Below are positions 1 to 7,873 of a stretch of 64,000 nucleotides of DNA, piece by piece. The translations under genes were made by a program, and so were the position numbers. The notes beneath the pieces were generated by a model. That model had not been told where the DNA came from and made no database searches. It saw only the letters and a list, made by a program, of their open reading frames with translations. The DNA is from Methanoculleus oceani (GTDB lineage Archaea; Halobacteriota; Methanomicrobia; Methanomicrobiales; Methanoculleaceae), in NCBI RefSeq assembly GCF_023702065.1, contig NZ_QFDM01000001.1:620001-684000 (forward strand). The letters run 5' to 3'. Numbering within the stretch: position 1 is the stretch's first letter; every line of letters begins with the position of its first letter.

Positions 1-225
1 GTCCGACCTGACTTCGAGCCTGCTACGGGTGAACGCCCGGGCAGCCTCGAGGCCGTTGATGACGGCGTGGTACTCGGCCACGTTGTTGGTCGCGGTCCCG
101 ATAAATCCCGAACGGCTAGCCAAGACGGAGCCGTCCTGCACGATCACGTATGCCCAGGCGGCGTCTCCGGGGTTTCCCCGTGATGCGCCGTCGGTATACA
201 ACGTCACCGCATCGGTCGTCGTCAC
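1..225 (-). CDS. rnhA: Ribonuclease HI family protein (partial, C-terminus outside window)
   Basis: The first 75 codons are present and the gene runs off the left edge. The N-terminus reads LYTDGASRGNPG, the first RNase H motif with its catalytic Asp, followed by TNNVAEYHAVINGLEAA, the second motif with the catalytic Glu, and a final RSD that should carry the third acidic residue. The family hydrolyses the RNA strand of RNA-DNA hybrids. A GTG start at 225 is chosen because a GGGGGAG ribosome site lies five bases upstream; the ATGs further up are in another frame or run into a stop. The gene is divergent from the phosphoribosyltransferase at 366. Confidence 0.85.
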   Translation of the reverse strand, partial: MTTTDAVTLYTDGASRGNPGDAAWAYVIVQDGSVLASRSGFIGTATNNVAEYHAVINGLEAARAFTRSRLEVRSD

Positions 226-365
226 CGGTGCTCCCCCCGGTCTCTTTCTCTCTGCATCATCTACCGGTTGATCATCGATCTGCGGAGGGTTATTGGTATC
301 GCTCCCCCGGGCAGGGGGCCGCCCACCGGAAGATGTTAATATACCCGTGCAGTAAGGGCGAACCT

Positions 366-1070
366 ATGCTGGATGCGGGCCGGATCATTGAAGATAGATC
401 AATGCGGGACCGGCTGAGCGTTTTTGAGAACCGGACCGATGCCGGGAGGCAACTCGCGGCGACCCTATCGCGGCTGGAGACGGCCGACGAGCCGGTGATC
501 TGTGCCATTCCTGCCGGGGGGGTGCCCCTGGGGCTTGAGGTGGCACGGGCGCTCAAGGCCCCGCTCCGGATGGCGGTGGTGCGAAAGGTGCAGATCCCCT
601 GGAACCCCGAGGCCGGGTTCGGTGCGGTGACCTGGAACGGGCAGGTCTTCCTGAACCGTCCCCTCATGGACGCTCTCGATCTCTCGGAGGCCGAAGTGAA
701 TGCCGCCGTCGCGAAAGCCCGAAAGAACGTGGAGGAGCGGATCGAGAAGTTCGCCGGCGGCCGGGAAGAGCCGGGGATCGAGGGCCAGGACGCGATCCTG
801 ATCGACGACGGCCTCGCAACCGGGTATACGATGCTTGCCGCAATCGAGGCCGCCCGCGCCGGGTCCCCCCGCCAGATTATTGTGGCGGTCCCCACCGGCT
901 CCCTTCACGCCGTCAACTTCATCGCCCGGAAGGCAGACCTTGTCATCTGCTTAAACGTCAGGACCAGCCGTACCTTCGCGGTGGCGCAGGCATACGAGCG
1001 GTGGCACGAAATCACCGACCGCGAGGTGCAGGAACTGCTGATCCAGGCCAGGGATATGGGGCTATTCTGA
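366..1070 (+). CDS. Phosphoribosyltransferase-domain protein
   Basis: A 234-residue soluble protein of the type I phosphoribosyltransferase fold. AILIDDGLATGYTMLAAIEA near residue 140 is the PRPP-binding signature (two acidic residues, then a Gly/Thr loop), and IPAGGVPLGLEVARAL near residue 45 is the first substrate loop. Stand-alone proteins of this type are usually annotated as putative phosphoribosyltransferases without a known base acceptor. The ATG at 366 is preferred because a TATA-like TTAATATAC lies at 336-344, about 26 bases upstream, which suggests a leaderless mRNA; the frame stays open further upstream but without a start signal. The true substrate cannot be read from the sequence. 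Confidence 0.85.
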   Translation: MLDAGRIIEDRSMRDRLSVFENRTDAGRQLAATLSRLETADEPVICAIPAGGVPLGLEVARALKAPLRMAVVRKVQIPWNPEAGFGAVTWNGQVFLNRPLMDALDLSEAEVNAAVAKARKNVEERIEKFAGGREEPGIEGQDAILIDDGLATGYTMLAAIEAARAGSPRQIIVAVPTGSLHAVNFIARKADLVICLNVRTSRTFAVAQAYERWHEITDREVQELLIQARDMGLF

Positions 1071-1165
1071 TACGGGAGATCGATCGGGACTCGATCACCG
1101 GGTCGGCCCCCTTGCCGCAACAGGTTTATGCGACCTCTTCCATGAGGTGCCGGGAGGTAACGAGT

Positions 1166-1645
1166 ATGCAGAACCTGACGATTGAGGTAGATTTCGACCG
1201 GTTTCTCCCGGAGCATACCTGTGACGGGGAGGACCTCTCCCCACGGATAAGGGTCCGGGGGTCGGATGCGCCCTACCTTGCGGTCATCCTGGACGACCCG
1301 GATGCTCCCCGGGGCACGTTCACCCACTGGCTTGCCTGGAACATTCCTGCAACCGGCGAGATTCCAGGGGGCATCCCCCCGGGACCCCGGATCTCCCATC
1401 CGGTCTCTGCCGTCCAGGGGAAAAACGATTTCGGGAGAACCGGTTACGGCGGCCCCTGCCCGCCGAAGGGCGCGTCGCACCGCTTCTTCATCCGGGTCTG
1501 GAGTGTCGGGCGGGAACTCGACCTCTCGCCGGGTGCCGACCGGTGGCACCTCGAGGATGCGCTCGCGGCCGCCGCCACCGGATACGGCGAGACGATGGCG
1601 GTTTACGACCGCAGGAAGGCATTCGCCGCCCGGCCCCGGACCTGA
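1166..1645 (+). CDS. PEBP/YbhB-family (Raf kinase inhibitor-like) protein, copy 1
   Basis: A 159-residue cytosolic protein of the phosphatidylethanolamine-binding protein family, YbhB/YbcL branch. It shows the ligand-pocket motif DDPDAPRGTFTHWLAWNIP (residues about 43-61) and the later GYGGPCPPKGASHRFFIRVW block. The ATG at 1166 follows a GGGAGG site at 1152-1157, and a TATA-like GTTTATGC lies near 1123. It is the first of three tandem paralogues. The molecular function in archaea is unknown; binding of a small anionic ligand is inferred from the family. Confidence 0.9.
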   Translation: MQNLTIEVDFDRFLPEHTCDGEDLSPRIRVRGSDAPYLAVILDDPDAPRGTFTHWLAWNIPATGEIPGGIPPGPRISHPVSAVQGKNDFGRTGYGGPCPPKGASHRFFIRVWSVGRELDLSPGADRWHLEDALAAAATGYGETMAVYDRRKAFAARPRT

Positions 1646-1697
1646 GGCGCTCGAGGCTCCGCAACCTTTTTTATTGTCCTGCGCCGAGAACCCCTGC

Positions 1698-2165
1698 ATG
1701 GGCTCCAGAATTGCGAAACTGATCGTCTCCCTCCGTTCGGCAGAGTTCCCCGTCTGGAACACCTGCGACGGCCCCGATCTCTCCCCTGAACTGAGGATCC
1801 GTGGACTCACCCCGGAGACGCAGTCGATGGCGGTCTTTGCGCTGAACCCCTTCGAACCCGGGTGCTCCTTCACGGCCTGGATCCTCTGGAACCTCTCGCC
1901 GGCGCCCGTGATCCCGGAGGGCATCCCGCTGCAGGACGTCGTGACGGCTCCGGTGGATGCTGTCCAGGGGACGAACGATTACGGGACCCCCGGCTGGCGC
2001 GGTCCCTGCCCTCCCGCGGGGGAGACACACCGCTACCTCTTTAAGGTCTACGGGCTCGACACCATGCTCGATCTCGCGCCCGGCGCAGGCAAGCACGACC
2101 TCATCGGTGCAATGCAGGGGCATGTCCTCGCATTCGGCGAGACTGTCGCGATGTACTCCCGGTGA
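1698..2165 (+). CDS. PEBP/YbhB-family protein, copy 2
   Basis: A 155-residue second paralogue. The pocket block has drifted: where copy 1 has DDPDAP, this copy reads ALNPFEPGCSFTAWILWNL, so the conserved Asp-Pro-Asp is lost and the His of the HW pair is replaced. The NDYGTPGWRGPCPPAGETH block is kept. A TTTTTTATT box at about 1668-1676 lies 24-30 bases upstream of the ATG at 1698 and no ribosome site is seen, so this copy probably has its own promoter and a leaderless mRNA. Confidence 0.88.
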   Translation: MGSRIAKLIVSLRSAEFPVWNTCDGPDLSPELRIRGLTPETQSMAVFALNPFEPGCSFTAWILWNLSPAPVIPEGIPLQDVVTAPVDAVQGTNDYGTPGWRGPCPPAGETHRYLFKVYGLDTMLDLAPGAGKHDLIGAMQGHVLAFGETVAMYSR

Positions 2166-2209
2166 CCCGCACATCCTTTTTATATCTTGGTTCCGGAAGG
2201 AGAGTATCG

Positions 2210-2680
2210 ATGGAGCCTGGTATGATGCCGAACCTGACAGTAAAACTGGATTTTGAAGAGTTCCCCCGGGATTACACCTGCAGGGGGGCGAACCGGTCGC
2301 CCCCGATCCGGGTCGAAGGTATCCTTGCAAACATCAAGTCGCTCGCGGTCCTTGCGACGACGAGTCCCGAAGAAGGGCCCTCAAGGGTGGCATGGATCAT
2401 CTGGAACCTCCCTGCCGTTCCGCTGATCCCGGGAGGGTTCCCGGCCGTTGAAGTGGTGGAGTCACCGCTCCATGCCGTGCAGGGCACGAACGACTTCGGC
2501 AGCATCGGCTACCGGGGTCCCTGCCCCGAGGCCGGGAAGACCGAGGCATACCTCTTCAGGGTGTACGCACTCGACATCGATCTCGCGCTCGCCCCCGGGG
2601 CGACCTGGGAGGAGATGGTCCGGGCGATGGATAGGTCAATGAACCAGACCGGGGAGGCCATAGCCTTCGCCACCGGGTAA
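2210..2680 (+). CDS. PEBP/YbhB-family protein, copy 3
   Basis: A 156-residue third paralogue. It keeps the NDFGSIGYRGPCPEAGKTEA block, but the pocket segment reads TTSPEEGPSRVAWIIWNLP, again without the DPDAP core. The ATG at 2210 follows a GGAAGGAG sequence by about eight bases. However, a strong TATA box (TTTTTATATC, 2177-2186) lies only about 27 bases upstream, so the mRNA may begin at the start codon and leave the purine-rich site untranscribed. The frame is open slightly further up, but that start overlaps the previous stop codon. Confidence 0.88.
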   Translation: MEPGMMPNLTVKLDFEEFPRDYTCRGANRSPPIRVEGILANIKSLAVLATTSPEEGPSRVAWIIWNLPAVPLIPGGFPAVEVVESPLHAVQGTNDFGSIGYRGPCPEAGKTEAYLFRVYALDIDLALAPGATWEEMVRAMDRSMNQTGEAIAFATG

Positions 2681-2733
2681 GGGGGACGAAGACCCGCGGC
2701 CTTCACCCGGAAATGGTGGGAGCCGCCCCTCCC

Positions 2734-3186
2734 TTACATGGGTATGGGGGGACTCTGTTTCTGTATGGGCGGGCTTTGTTTCTCGATATTCGCTGCAATC
2801 GCGGCCATCTCCTCGCCCAGCATGCGGACGATGTCGTCCATGGTGACGATCCCGATCAGTTTTCCGGCGTTGTCGACGATCGGCATCCTCCGGATGCCCT
2901 CGGCGGTCATCTTCTGAATGGCCTCGTAGATCCCCATGCTGTCCTGGAACGTGATCACGTCCCGTGTCACGACGTCCTCAGCCCGGACCTCGCCCGGATT
3001 CTTCTCCTGTGCCATGACCCTGACTGCAAGATCGCGGTCGGTAAGTATGCCGGCGGGCCGGTTATCCCCGGTGACGACGACGACGCTTCCGACGTTCTTC
3101 TCTCCCATGATCTTCGCCACCTCCACCGCCGGCGTGTCCGGCGAGACGGCGACGACCTGCTCACGGCAGCACTTCACAAGTCCCAT
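2734..3186 (-). CDS. Tandem CBS-domain protein
   Basis: A 150-residue protein made of two CBS motifs. The first spans about residues 8-60 (AVSPDTPAVEVAKIM, NRPAGILTDRDLAVRV) and the second about 75-130 (ITFQDSMGIYEAIQKM, LIGIVTMDDIVRML). Such Bateman modules usually bind adenine nucleotides or SAM and regulate partner proteins. The start at 3186 is favoured: a GGAGG site sits nine bases before it, while a more upstream ATG at 3219 is only about 14 bases from the TATA-like CATATAC at about 3225-3232. The C-terminus carries a short repeat, QSPPIQKQSPPIPM. The partner is unknown. Confidence 0.88.
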   Translation of the reverse strand: MGLVKCCREQVVAVSPDTPAVEVAKIMGEKNVGSVVVVTGDNRPAGILTDRDLAVRVMAQEKNPGEVRAEDVVTRDVITFQDSMGIYEAIQKMTAEGIRRMPIVDNAGKLIGIVTMDDIVRMLGEEMAAIAANIEKQSPPIQKQSPPIPM

Positions 3187-3365
3187 ATCTGTTGCCTCCG
3201 TTGATGACGACTGACTCATGCCGGTATGGTATATGAACGTAACCCGTACCGCCCGCCCCTCCTCATCCGGCAGGCAGGCTACTGACATGGGGCCGGGTGA
3301 GTGCCCCGGACCGGGCCGGACTTGCTTCCTTATATGCGAGCGAAGAGAGATCGTATACTACAGAA

Positions 3366-4295
3366 ATGGACTGGCTGCTGATCATTCTGACTGTAGCGGG
3401 TCTCGTTGTCTTCGAGACCGTATCGAGCATCGATAACGCTATCATCAACGCCGACGTCCTCGCGACGATGCAGGAGAAGGCCCGCAGGTGGTTCCTCTTA
3501 TGGGGGCTGGTCTTTGCCGTCTTCGTGGTCCGGGGGCTCCTGCCGTGGATGATCGTCTGGGCGACGACCCCGTCGCTCGGGCCTATCGGGGCGCTGCTCG
3601 CGACCTTCTCGAGCGATCCTGCGGTCGTGGCTGCGATCGAGGAGTCGGCTCCGATCCTCCTGATCTTCGGGGGAACGTTCCTCGTCTTTCTCTTCTTCCA
3701 CTGGCTCTTCGTGGAGGAAAAGAACTGCGGGCTCCGGAGCGAGCGGTTCTTCTCCCGGCAGGCCGTCTGGTTCTATGCGATCGTCTCGATCCTGCTTGCC
3801 GCTCTTGTCTGGTTTGCTCTTTCGATCAACGTCATGATGGGGTTCGCGGCCGTGCTTGGGTCCACCGCCTTCTTCATCGTCCACGGGTTCAGGCAGAACG
3901 CCGAGGCGCAGGAGGCCCGGCTGACGAAACCCGGGATGTCGGACCTCTCGAAGATCGCCTATCTCGAGGTCCTCGACGCGACCTTCTCGATCGACGGCGT
4001 CATCGGTGCGTTCGCCTTCACCCTCTCGGTCCCCCTCATCCTGATAGGGAACGGCGTCGGGGCCTTCGTGGTCAGGGAACTGACAGTCAGGGGTGTCGAC
4101 CGGATCAGGAGTTACTGTTACCTCAAGAACGGGGCGATGTACTCCATCCTGGTGCTCGGGACGATCATGCTCGCGGACAGTTTCGGGTTCCATATCCCCG
4201 CCTGGCTCTCGCCGGTGGCGACATTCGCCATCGTCGGGTACTTCCTCTACCGCTCGGTGCAGGAGCAGAAGAAGGGGATGGCGGGCGCCGCGTGA
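3366..4295 (+). CDS. DUF475/TerC-like integral membrane protein
   Basis: A 309-residue polytopic membrane protein with about eight hydrophobic segments. Two acidic intramembrane motifs recur in an inverted-repeat layout: FETVSSIDNAIINADVL near residue 17 and LEVLDATFSIDGVIGAFAF near residue 200. This is the pattern of the DUF475 branch of TerC-like proteins, linked to metal-ion handling and tellurite resistance. A TTATATGC box near 3330 is 30-35 bases upstream of the ATG at 3366, and open frame further up lacks a ribosome site. It is divergent from the CBS protein. A role in metal-ion export is inferred only from the family. Confidence 0.85.
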   Translation: MDWLLIILTVAGLVVFETVSSIDNAIINADVLATMQEKARRWFLLWGLVFAVFVVRGLLPWMIVWATTPSLGPIGALLATFSSDPAVVAAIEESAPILLIFGGTFLVFLFFHWLFVEEKNCGLRSERFFSRQAVWFYAIVSILLAALVWFALSINVMMGFAAVLGSTAFFIVHGFRQNAEAQEARLTKPGMSDLSKIAYLEVLDATFSIDGVIGAFAFTLSVPLILIGNGVGAFVVRELTVRGVDRIRSYCYLKNGAMYSILVLGTIMLADSFGFHIPAWLSPVATFAIVGYFLYRSVQEQKKGMAGAA

Positions 4296-4394
4296 CCGCC
4301 CCTCCGCGCATCCCATCGTCTGTTTTTCATCGTTGCGCCGCATCTCCCGGGGTTTGAAAAGGTTTATCCGGGTCTGGAGACGAATCGTATTCCC

Positions 4395-4970
4395 ATGACG
4401 AAGCGATCGATTGGCCCACGGACACTTCTTTACCCCCACCCCGACCTGATCATCGGAACCTACGGCACCGACGGCCGGCCGGATGTGATGGTCGCCGCAT
4501 GGGGCGGCATCTGCTCGTCCAGCCCCCCTGCGGTGGCGGTCTCGGTTCAGAAAGCCCGTCAGACCTACGAGAACCTGATCGAGCGGCGCGAGTTCACGAT
4601 CAGCATACCCTCGGCAGATTACGTGAAGGAAGCGGATTACTTCGGTATCGTCTCCGGCCGGGACACGGACAAGTTCGCCGCAACCAATCTGACGCCGGTG
4701 AAAGGCGACCTGGTGGACGCCCCGTATGTCGGGGAGTTTCCGGTCGTTCTCGAGTGCCGGCTCCTCCAGACGGTCGAGATCGGCGTGCATACCCAGTTCA
4801 TCGGCGAGATCCTGGACGTGAAGGTGGACGAGGGCGTGTTCGGGGAGGACGGCAAGCCCGATATCGAAAAGATCCGGCCGTTCGCCTACGACTCGATGCG
4901 GCAGGAGTACTACGGATTTTCCGGTTCGCTCGCGAAGGCCTTCTCGGCGGGGAAGGGATTCAAACAGTAA
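4395..4970 (+). CDS. Flavin reductase-like (flavoredoxin-type) FMN-binding protein
   Basis: A 191-residue protein of the flavin-reductase-like split-barrel family. The N-terminal IGTYGTDGRPDVMVAAWGGI and the central FTISIPSADYVKEADYFGI are the FMN-contacting blocks of flavoredoxins. Such proteins pass electrons to or from bound FMN in anaerobes. A GGTTTATCC box (4360-4368) lies about 30 bases before the ATG at 4395. The gene is followed directly by a run of seven T. The electron partner is unknown. Confidence 0.87.
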   Translation: MTKRSIGPRTLLYPHPDLIIGTYGTDGRPDVMVAAWGGICSSSPPAVAVSVQKARQTYENLIERREFTISIPSADYVKEADYFGIVSGRDTDKFAATNLTPVKGDLVDAPYVGEFPVVLECRLLQTVEIGVHTQFIGEILDVKVDEGVFGEDGKPDIEKIRPFAYDSMRQEYYGFSGSLAKAFSAGKGFKQ

Positions 4971-4979
4971 CTTTTTTTC
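4971..4979 (+). terminator. Poly-T terminator after the flavoredoxin-type gene
   Basis: C followed by seven consecutive T starts at the stop codon of the upstream gene. Short T-runs are the usual intrinsic termination signal in archaea. No stable hairpin precedes it. Confidence 0.55.
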
Positions 4980-5161
4980 GATTTTATCGATATCCCGGGC
5001 TGTTCCGGATGGTGCCGGGTGCAACCGCTCAGTTCGGGCATCGTGAGGGCCGGTTGGAGCAGCATCGACACCGGAGCGGTGGGCGCCTGCGGCATGAACG
5101 GCGTCACACGGCGAGGGATATGCAGAGAGGTGCCGGGAAAAGCGATTATCGATAAATAACT

Positions 5162-5262
5162 CTATATTTATGATTTAACTTCTGAATTCTGCGTTTCAGC
5201 GCCGTTGTGCTATTCCGATAAGTTATTATAGGGTCACTCGGGTATAGTTGAAAGCTGGGAGC
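5162..5262 (+). promoter_or_regulatory. A/T-rich promoter region of the sensor kinase
   Basis: The gap between the flavoredoxin gene and the kinase ends in an A/T-rich stretch with two TATA candidates, CTATATTTATG (5162-5172) and GTTATTATAGG (5222-5232). The second is about 38 bases before the ATG at 5270, and a GGGAG ribosome site at 5258-5262 fits a short leader. Nothing coding was seen between 4980 and 5160. Confidence 0.5.
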
Positions 5263-5269
5263 GTTGCAG

Positions 5270-6718
5270 ATGGTTCAGTATTTCGTAATCTACGTCGATG
5301 ATGAACCAGCCCTTCTTGAAGTAGGTAAGACATTCCTCGAACGTTCGGGTGCGCTCACTATCGAGACCGCGCTCTCCGCCCGGGAGGCCCTGGACCTGCT
5401 CGGGGAGCGGACCTGCGACGCCGTCATTGCCGACTACCAGATGCCCGGTATGGACGGCATCGAACTCTTAAAGGAGGTGCGACAGCGCTTCGGAGATATC
5501 CCATTCATCCTCTTTACCGGGCGCGGCCGCGAGGAGGTCGTCGTGGAGGCATTCAATTGCGGTGCGGACGGCTACATCCAGAAAGGAGGCGACCCCAGCT
5601 CGCAGTTCGCCGAGCTCGAGCACCGGGTCGTGCAGGCGGTGGAGCGCCGGCGAACCGTCCGGGCGTTGCGTGACTCAGAGGAGCGCTACCGTGCCCTCTT
5701 CGAGGGAGCGAACGATCCGATATTCATCTTTGAGGAAGACCGGTTCGCCGACTGCAACCATAAGGCCCTCGAGACCTTTCAGTGCACCCGGGAGTTTCTC
5801 ATCGGGAAGACACCCTGGGAACTCTCCAGCCCCGTTCAGCCGGACGGTCTCCCGGCGTTTGAAAGCGCTGCCGGGAAGATGCAGGCGGCGTATGCCGGGC
5901 AGCCGCAATTCTTCGAGTGGCGGATCGCTGCGCCGAGCGGGAAGCGTTATGATGTGGAGATGAGCGTCAGCCGGCTGGACGTGAAAGGCCCGCGCCAGCT
6001 CCAGGCCATCGTCCGGGATGTCACCGACCGGAAGCAGACACAAGCCGCTCTGATCGCCGCCAACCGGAAGATGCACCTGCTCTCCGGCATCACCCGGCAC
6101 GACATCTTGAACCAGCTGACCGTCCTCCAGGGTTACCTGGAGTTTGCGAGAGACCGGACAACCGATCCGGTCCTCCTCGGATACCTGGACCTGCAGCAGC
6201 AGGCTCTCGGGTTCATCAACCGCCAGATTGTGTTCACCCAGGATTACCAGGACCTGGGGGCCCGGGCTCCGGAGTATCAGGACCTCCGTGAGTGCGTGAC
6301 CCGGGCGGCGGAAGGCCTCGGTTTCCGGGGCCTCACTCTCGTTACCGAAGCCGACGGGTTTGAAATTTACGCCGATCCGATGCTGGAGAAGGCCTTCTAC
6401 AACCTCTTTGAGAATGCGGTCAGGTATGCCGGGCCGACCCCGACGGTCGGGGTTCAGTGCCGTCGTCAGGGGAGGTGCCTCACCGTCTTCGTCGAGGACA
6501 ACGGCTCCGGGATACCGGCAGGTGAGAAAGAAAAGATATTTTTACGTGGTTTTGGCAAGAACACCGGCCTCGGGCTCTTCCTCGTCCGGGAGATCCTCTC
6601 GACCACCGGGATCGCCATCCGGGAGACCGGAGAGCCCGGAGGAGGTGCACGGTTCGAGATACTGGTGCCGGAGGGTGGCTGGCGGAGCCGGGGTTCCGGT
6701 GCCGCACCCGGTGTTTGA
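5270..6718 (+). CDS. Hybrid receiver-PAS-histidine kinase
   Basis: A 482-residue soluble signalling protein. Residues 1-125 are a receiver domain (VDDEPALLEV acidic pair, IADYQMPGMDGIELL phospho-acceptor Asp, ILFTGRGREE, then the switch Lys in YIQKGGD). Residues about 135-255 form a PAS sensor. An H-box with HDILNQLTVLQGYLEF (near residue 280) and a HATPase domain (NLFENAVRY, VEDNGSGIP, GFGKNTGLGLFLVREIL) follow. There are no membrane segments, so the signal is cytosolic, and the receiver being N-terminal is typical of methanogen kinases. The ATG at 5270 is chosen over a TTG at 5264 because of the GGGAG site. No separate response regulator is adjacent. Confidence 0.92.
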   Translation: MVQYFVIYVDDEPALLEVGKTFLERSGALTIETALSAREALDLLGERTCDAVIADYQMPGMDGIELLKEVRQRFGDIPFILFTGRGREEVVVEAFNCGADGYIQKGGDPSSQFAELEHRVVQAVERRRTVRALRDSEERYRALFEGANDPIFIFEEDRFADCNHKALETFQCTREFLIGKTPWELSSPVQPDGLPAFESAAGKMQAAYAGQPQFFEWRIAAPSGKRYDVEMSVSRLDVKGPRQLQAIVRDVTDRKQTQAALIAANRKMHLLSGITRHDILNQLTVLQGYLEFARDRTTDPVLLGYLDLQQQALGFINRQIVFTQDYQDLGARAPEYQDLRECVTRAAEGLGFRGLTLVTEADGFEIYADPMLEKAFYNLFENAVRYAGPTPTVGVQCRRQGRCLTVFVEDNGSGIPAGEKEKIFLRGFGKNTGLGLFLVREILSTTGIAIRETGEPGGGARFEILVPEGGWRSRGSGAAPGV

Positions 6719-7055
6719 GCAGATACGCATTCGACTGAAGAACCGTCACCGCCGGTCCCGCTTCGTCTCGACCCACCGCTTTCTCTTCCCGCACCGTTCG
6801 CATCGCTGCTCCCACTCGATGACGTTTGAGGAGTACTGGTCGTATCCTCGCTTTCTGCCCCACCTGTGGAGGCCGATTCTGCAGAGGATGTGGCCGATGG
6901 TCGTCATGGTTGTCTCAACGTTGTCATCCTTCGGCCGGATGAACGTTGCCCTTCCCTGCGGGTGTTTATGCTGGCGTTCCCCATAGGGACATCCGGGAAG
7001 GTTTTTATCGGATACTGCACGATCTTCTACAACCGAACAGCAGGATAGGGTATCT
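6719..7055 (+). other. 337-base gap without a convincing gene
   Basis: It contains a 60-codon frame (6866-7048) with no ribosome site and an unremarkable composition. A GGTTTTTATCGG TATA box at about 6998-7009 probably serves the downstream gene at 7056. The stretch from about 6740 to 6960 has a coding-like look in one frame (FEEYWSYPRF...) but lacks a start and known motifs; it could be a decayed gene. Confidence 0.4.
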
Positions 7056-7847
7056 ATGGCGTTTATTTACTACGGGCAGGGGGTGTCGTCCCTTTACCGG
7101 GACTTTGTGGAGCGGCTGATGTCGCAGCTCGCGCTCAGGGGCACGGAGATCACGCACCAGAATATCGGGGATACGTCTTCGAGGATGGACGTTCGGCATA
7201 CCGGGGAGCAGGGACAGATGGAGATCACCATTGACCAGGAGAACGTCCGGGTGAGCTACACCGTCGACCGGGAGCGCAAAGAGGTCAAGAAGGGGATCGC
7301 GGGAGCCGTCGCCGGGGCAGGCCTTGGCGGTCTCCTCGGGGGCATCGTACGGGGCGAACGGGACGTCGGCGACGTCATCGGTGGTGCACTCGGCGGTGCG
7401 GCGGCCGGCGGAGCGTACGGGGCCTATGACGGCTACGAGTCCTCCCGCGAAGATAGGACGGCGTTTGCCGGGGTGCTCGCGGAGGCGGTCAGGGACGTCG
7501 AGAACGAACTCCAGGCGATCATCGAAGGGCAGGAGGAGGCCCGGGAGGCTCTCCGCGAGCGCGGCCGGCAGAAGCGGGAGGAGGATCTGGCACGGGCCGA
7601 AGAGTTGCGCGAACTCCTGGAGGAACTCTACGGCGACCTGCTCGCCGTCCAGGAAGAGGTCGAGCTTGCGGCCGTCGAGGGGCAGGATGTCAAAAAGTCC
7701 CGGGCACGGACGGACCGGGCCGAGGTCCTCTACCAGGAGGCGGAAGCGGCACTCGAAGACGGCAACCATGCCATCGTGAAGGCGAAGACGAAAGCCGCTC
7801 GCACCATGGTGGACGGGGCCCGGGAACTCCTTGACGCCGCCGAATAA
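7056..7847 (+). CDS. Glycine-zipper and coiled-coil protein of unknown function
   Basis: A 263-residue protein in three parts. The first is an N-terminal alpha/beta-looking segment (MAFIYYGQGVSSLYRDFVERL, about residues 1-85). The second is a Gly/Ala-rich glycine-zipper hairpin (AVAGAGLGGLLGGIVRG and IGGALGGAAAGGAYGAYDGY, about 88-135). The third is a long charged coiled coil to the end, dominated by Glu, Arg and Ala. There is no signal peptide. The zipper could insert in or associate with a membrane while the coiled coil oligomerises. I do not recognise the family and infer no reaction. The gene is convergent with the radical SAM gene. Confidence 0.8.
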   Translation: MAFIYYGQGVSSLYRDFVERLMSQLALRGTEITHQNIGDTSSRMDVRHTGEQGQMEITIDQENVRVSYTVDRERKEVKKGIAGAVAGAGLGGLLGGIVRGERDVGDVIGGALGGAAAGGAYGAYDGYESSREDRTAFAGVLAEAVRDVENELQAIIEGQEEAREALRERGRQKREEDLARAEELRELLEELYGDLLAVQEEVELAAVEGQDVKKSRARTDRAEVLYQEAEAALEDGNHAIVKAKTKAARTMVDGARELLDAAE

Positions 7848-7873
7848 GAGTAAGTTTCCCCGGATTTCCGTCT

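Noticed and set aside
6866-7048. 60-codon frame before the glycine-zipper gene
   Set aside because: No start signal, overlaps the likely promoter of the next gene, no recognisable sequence.
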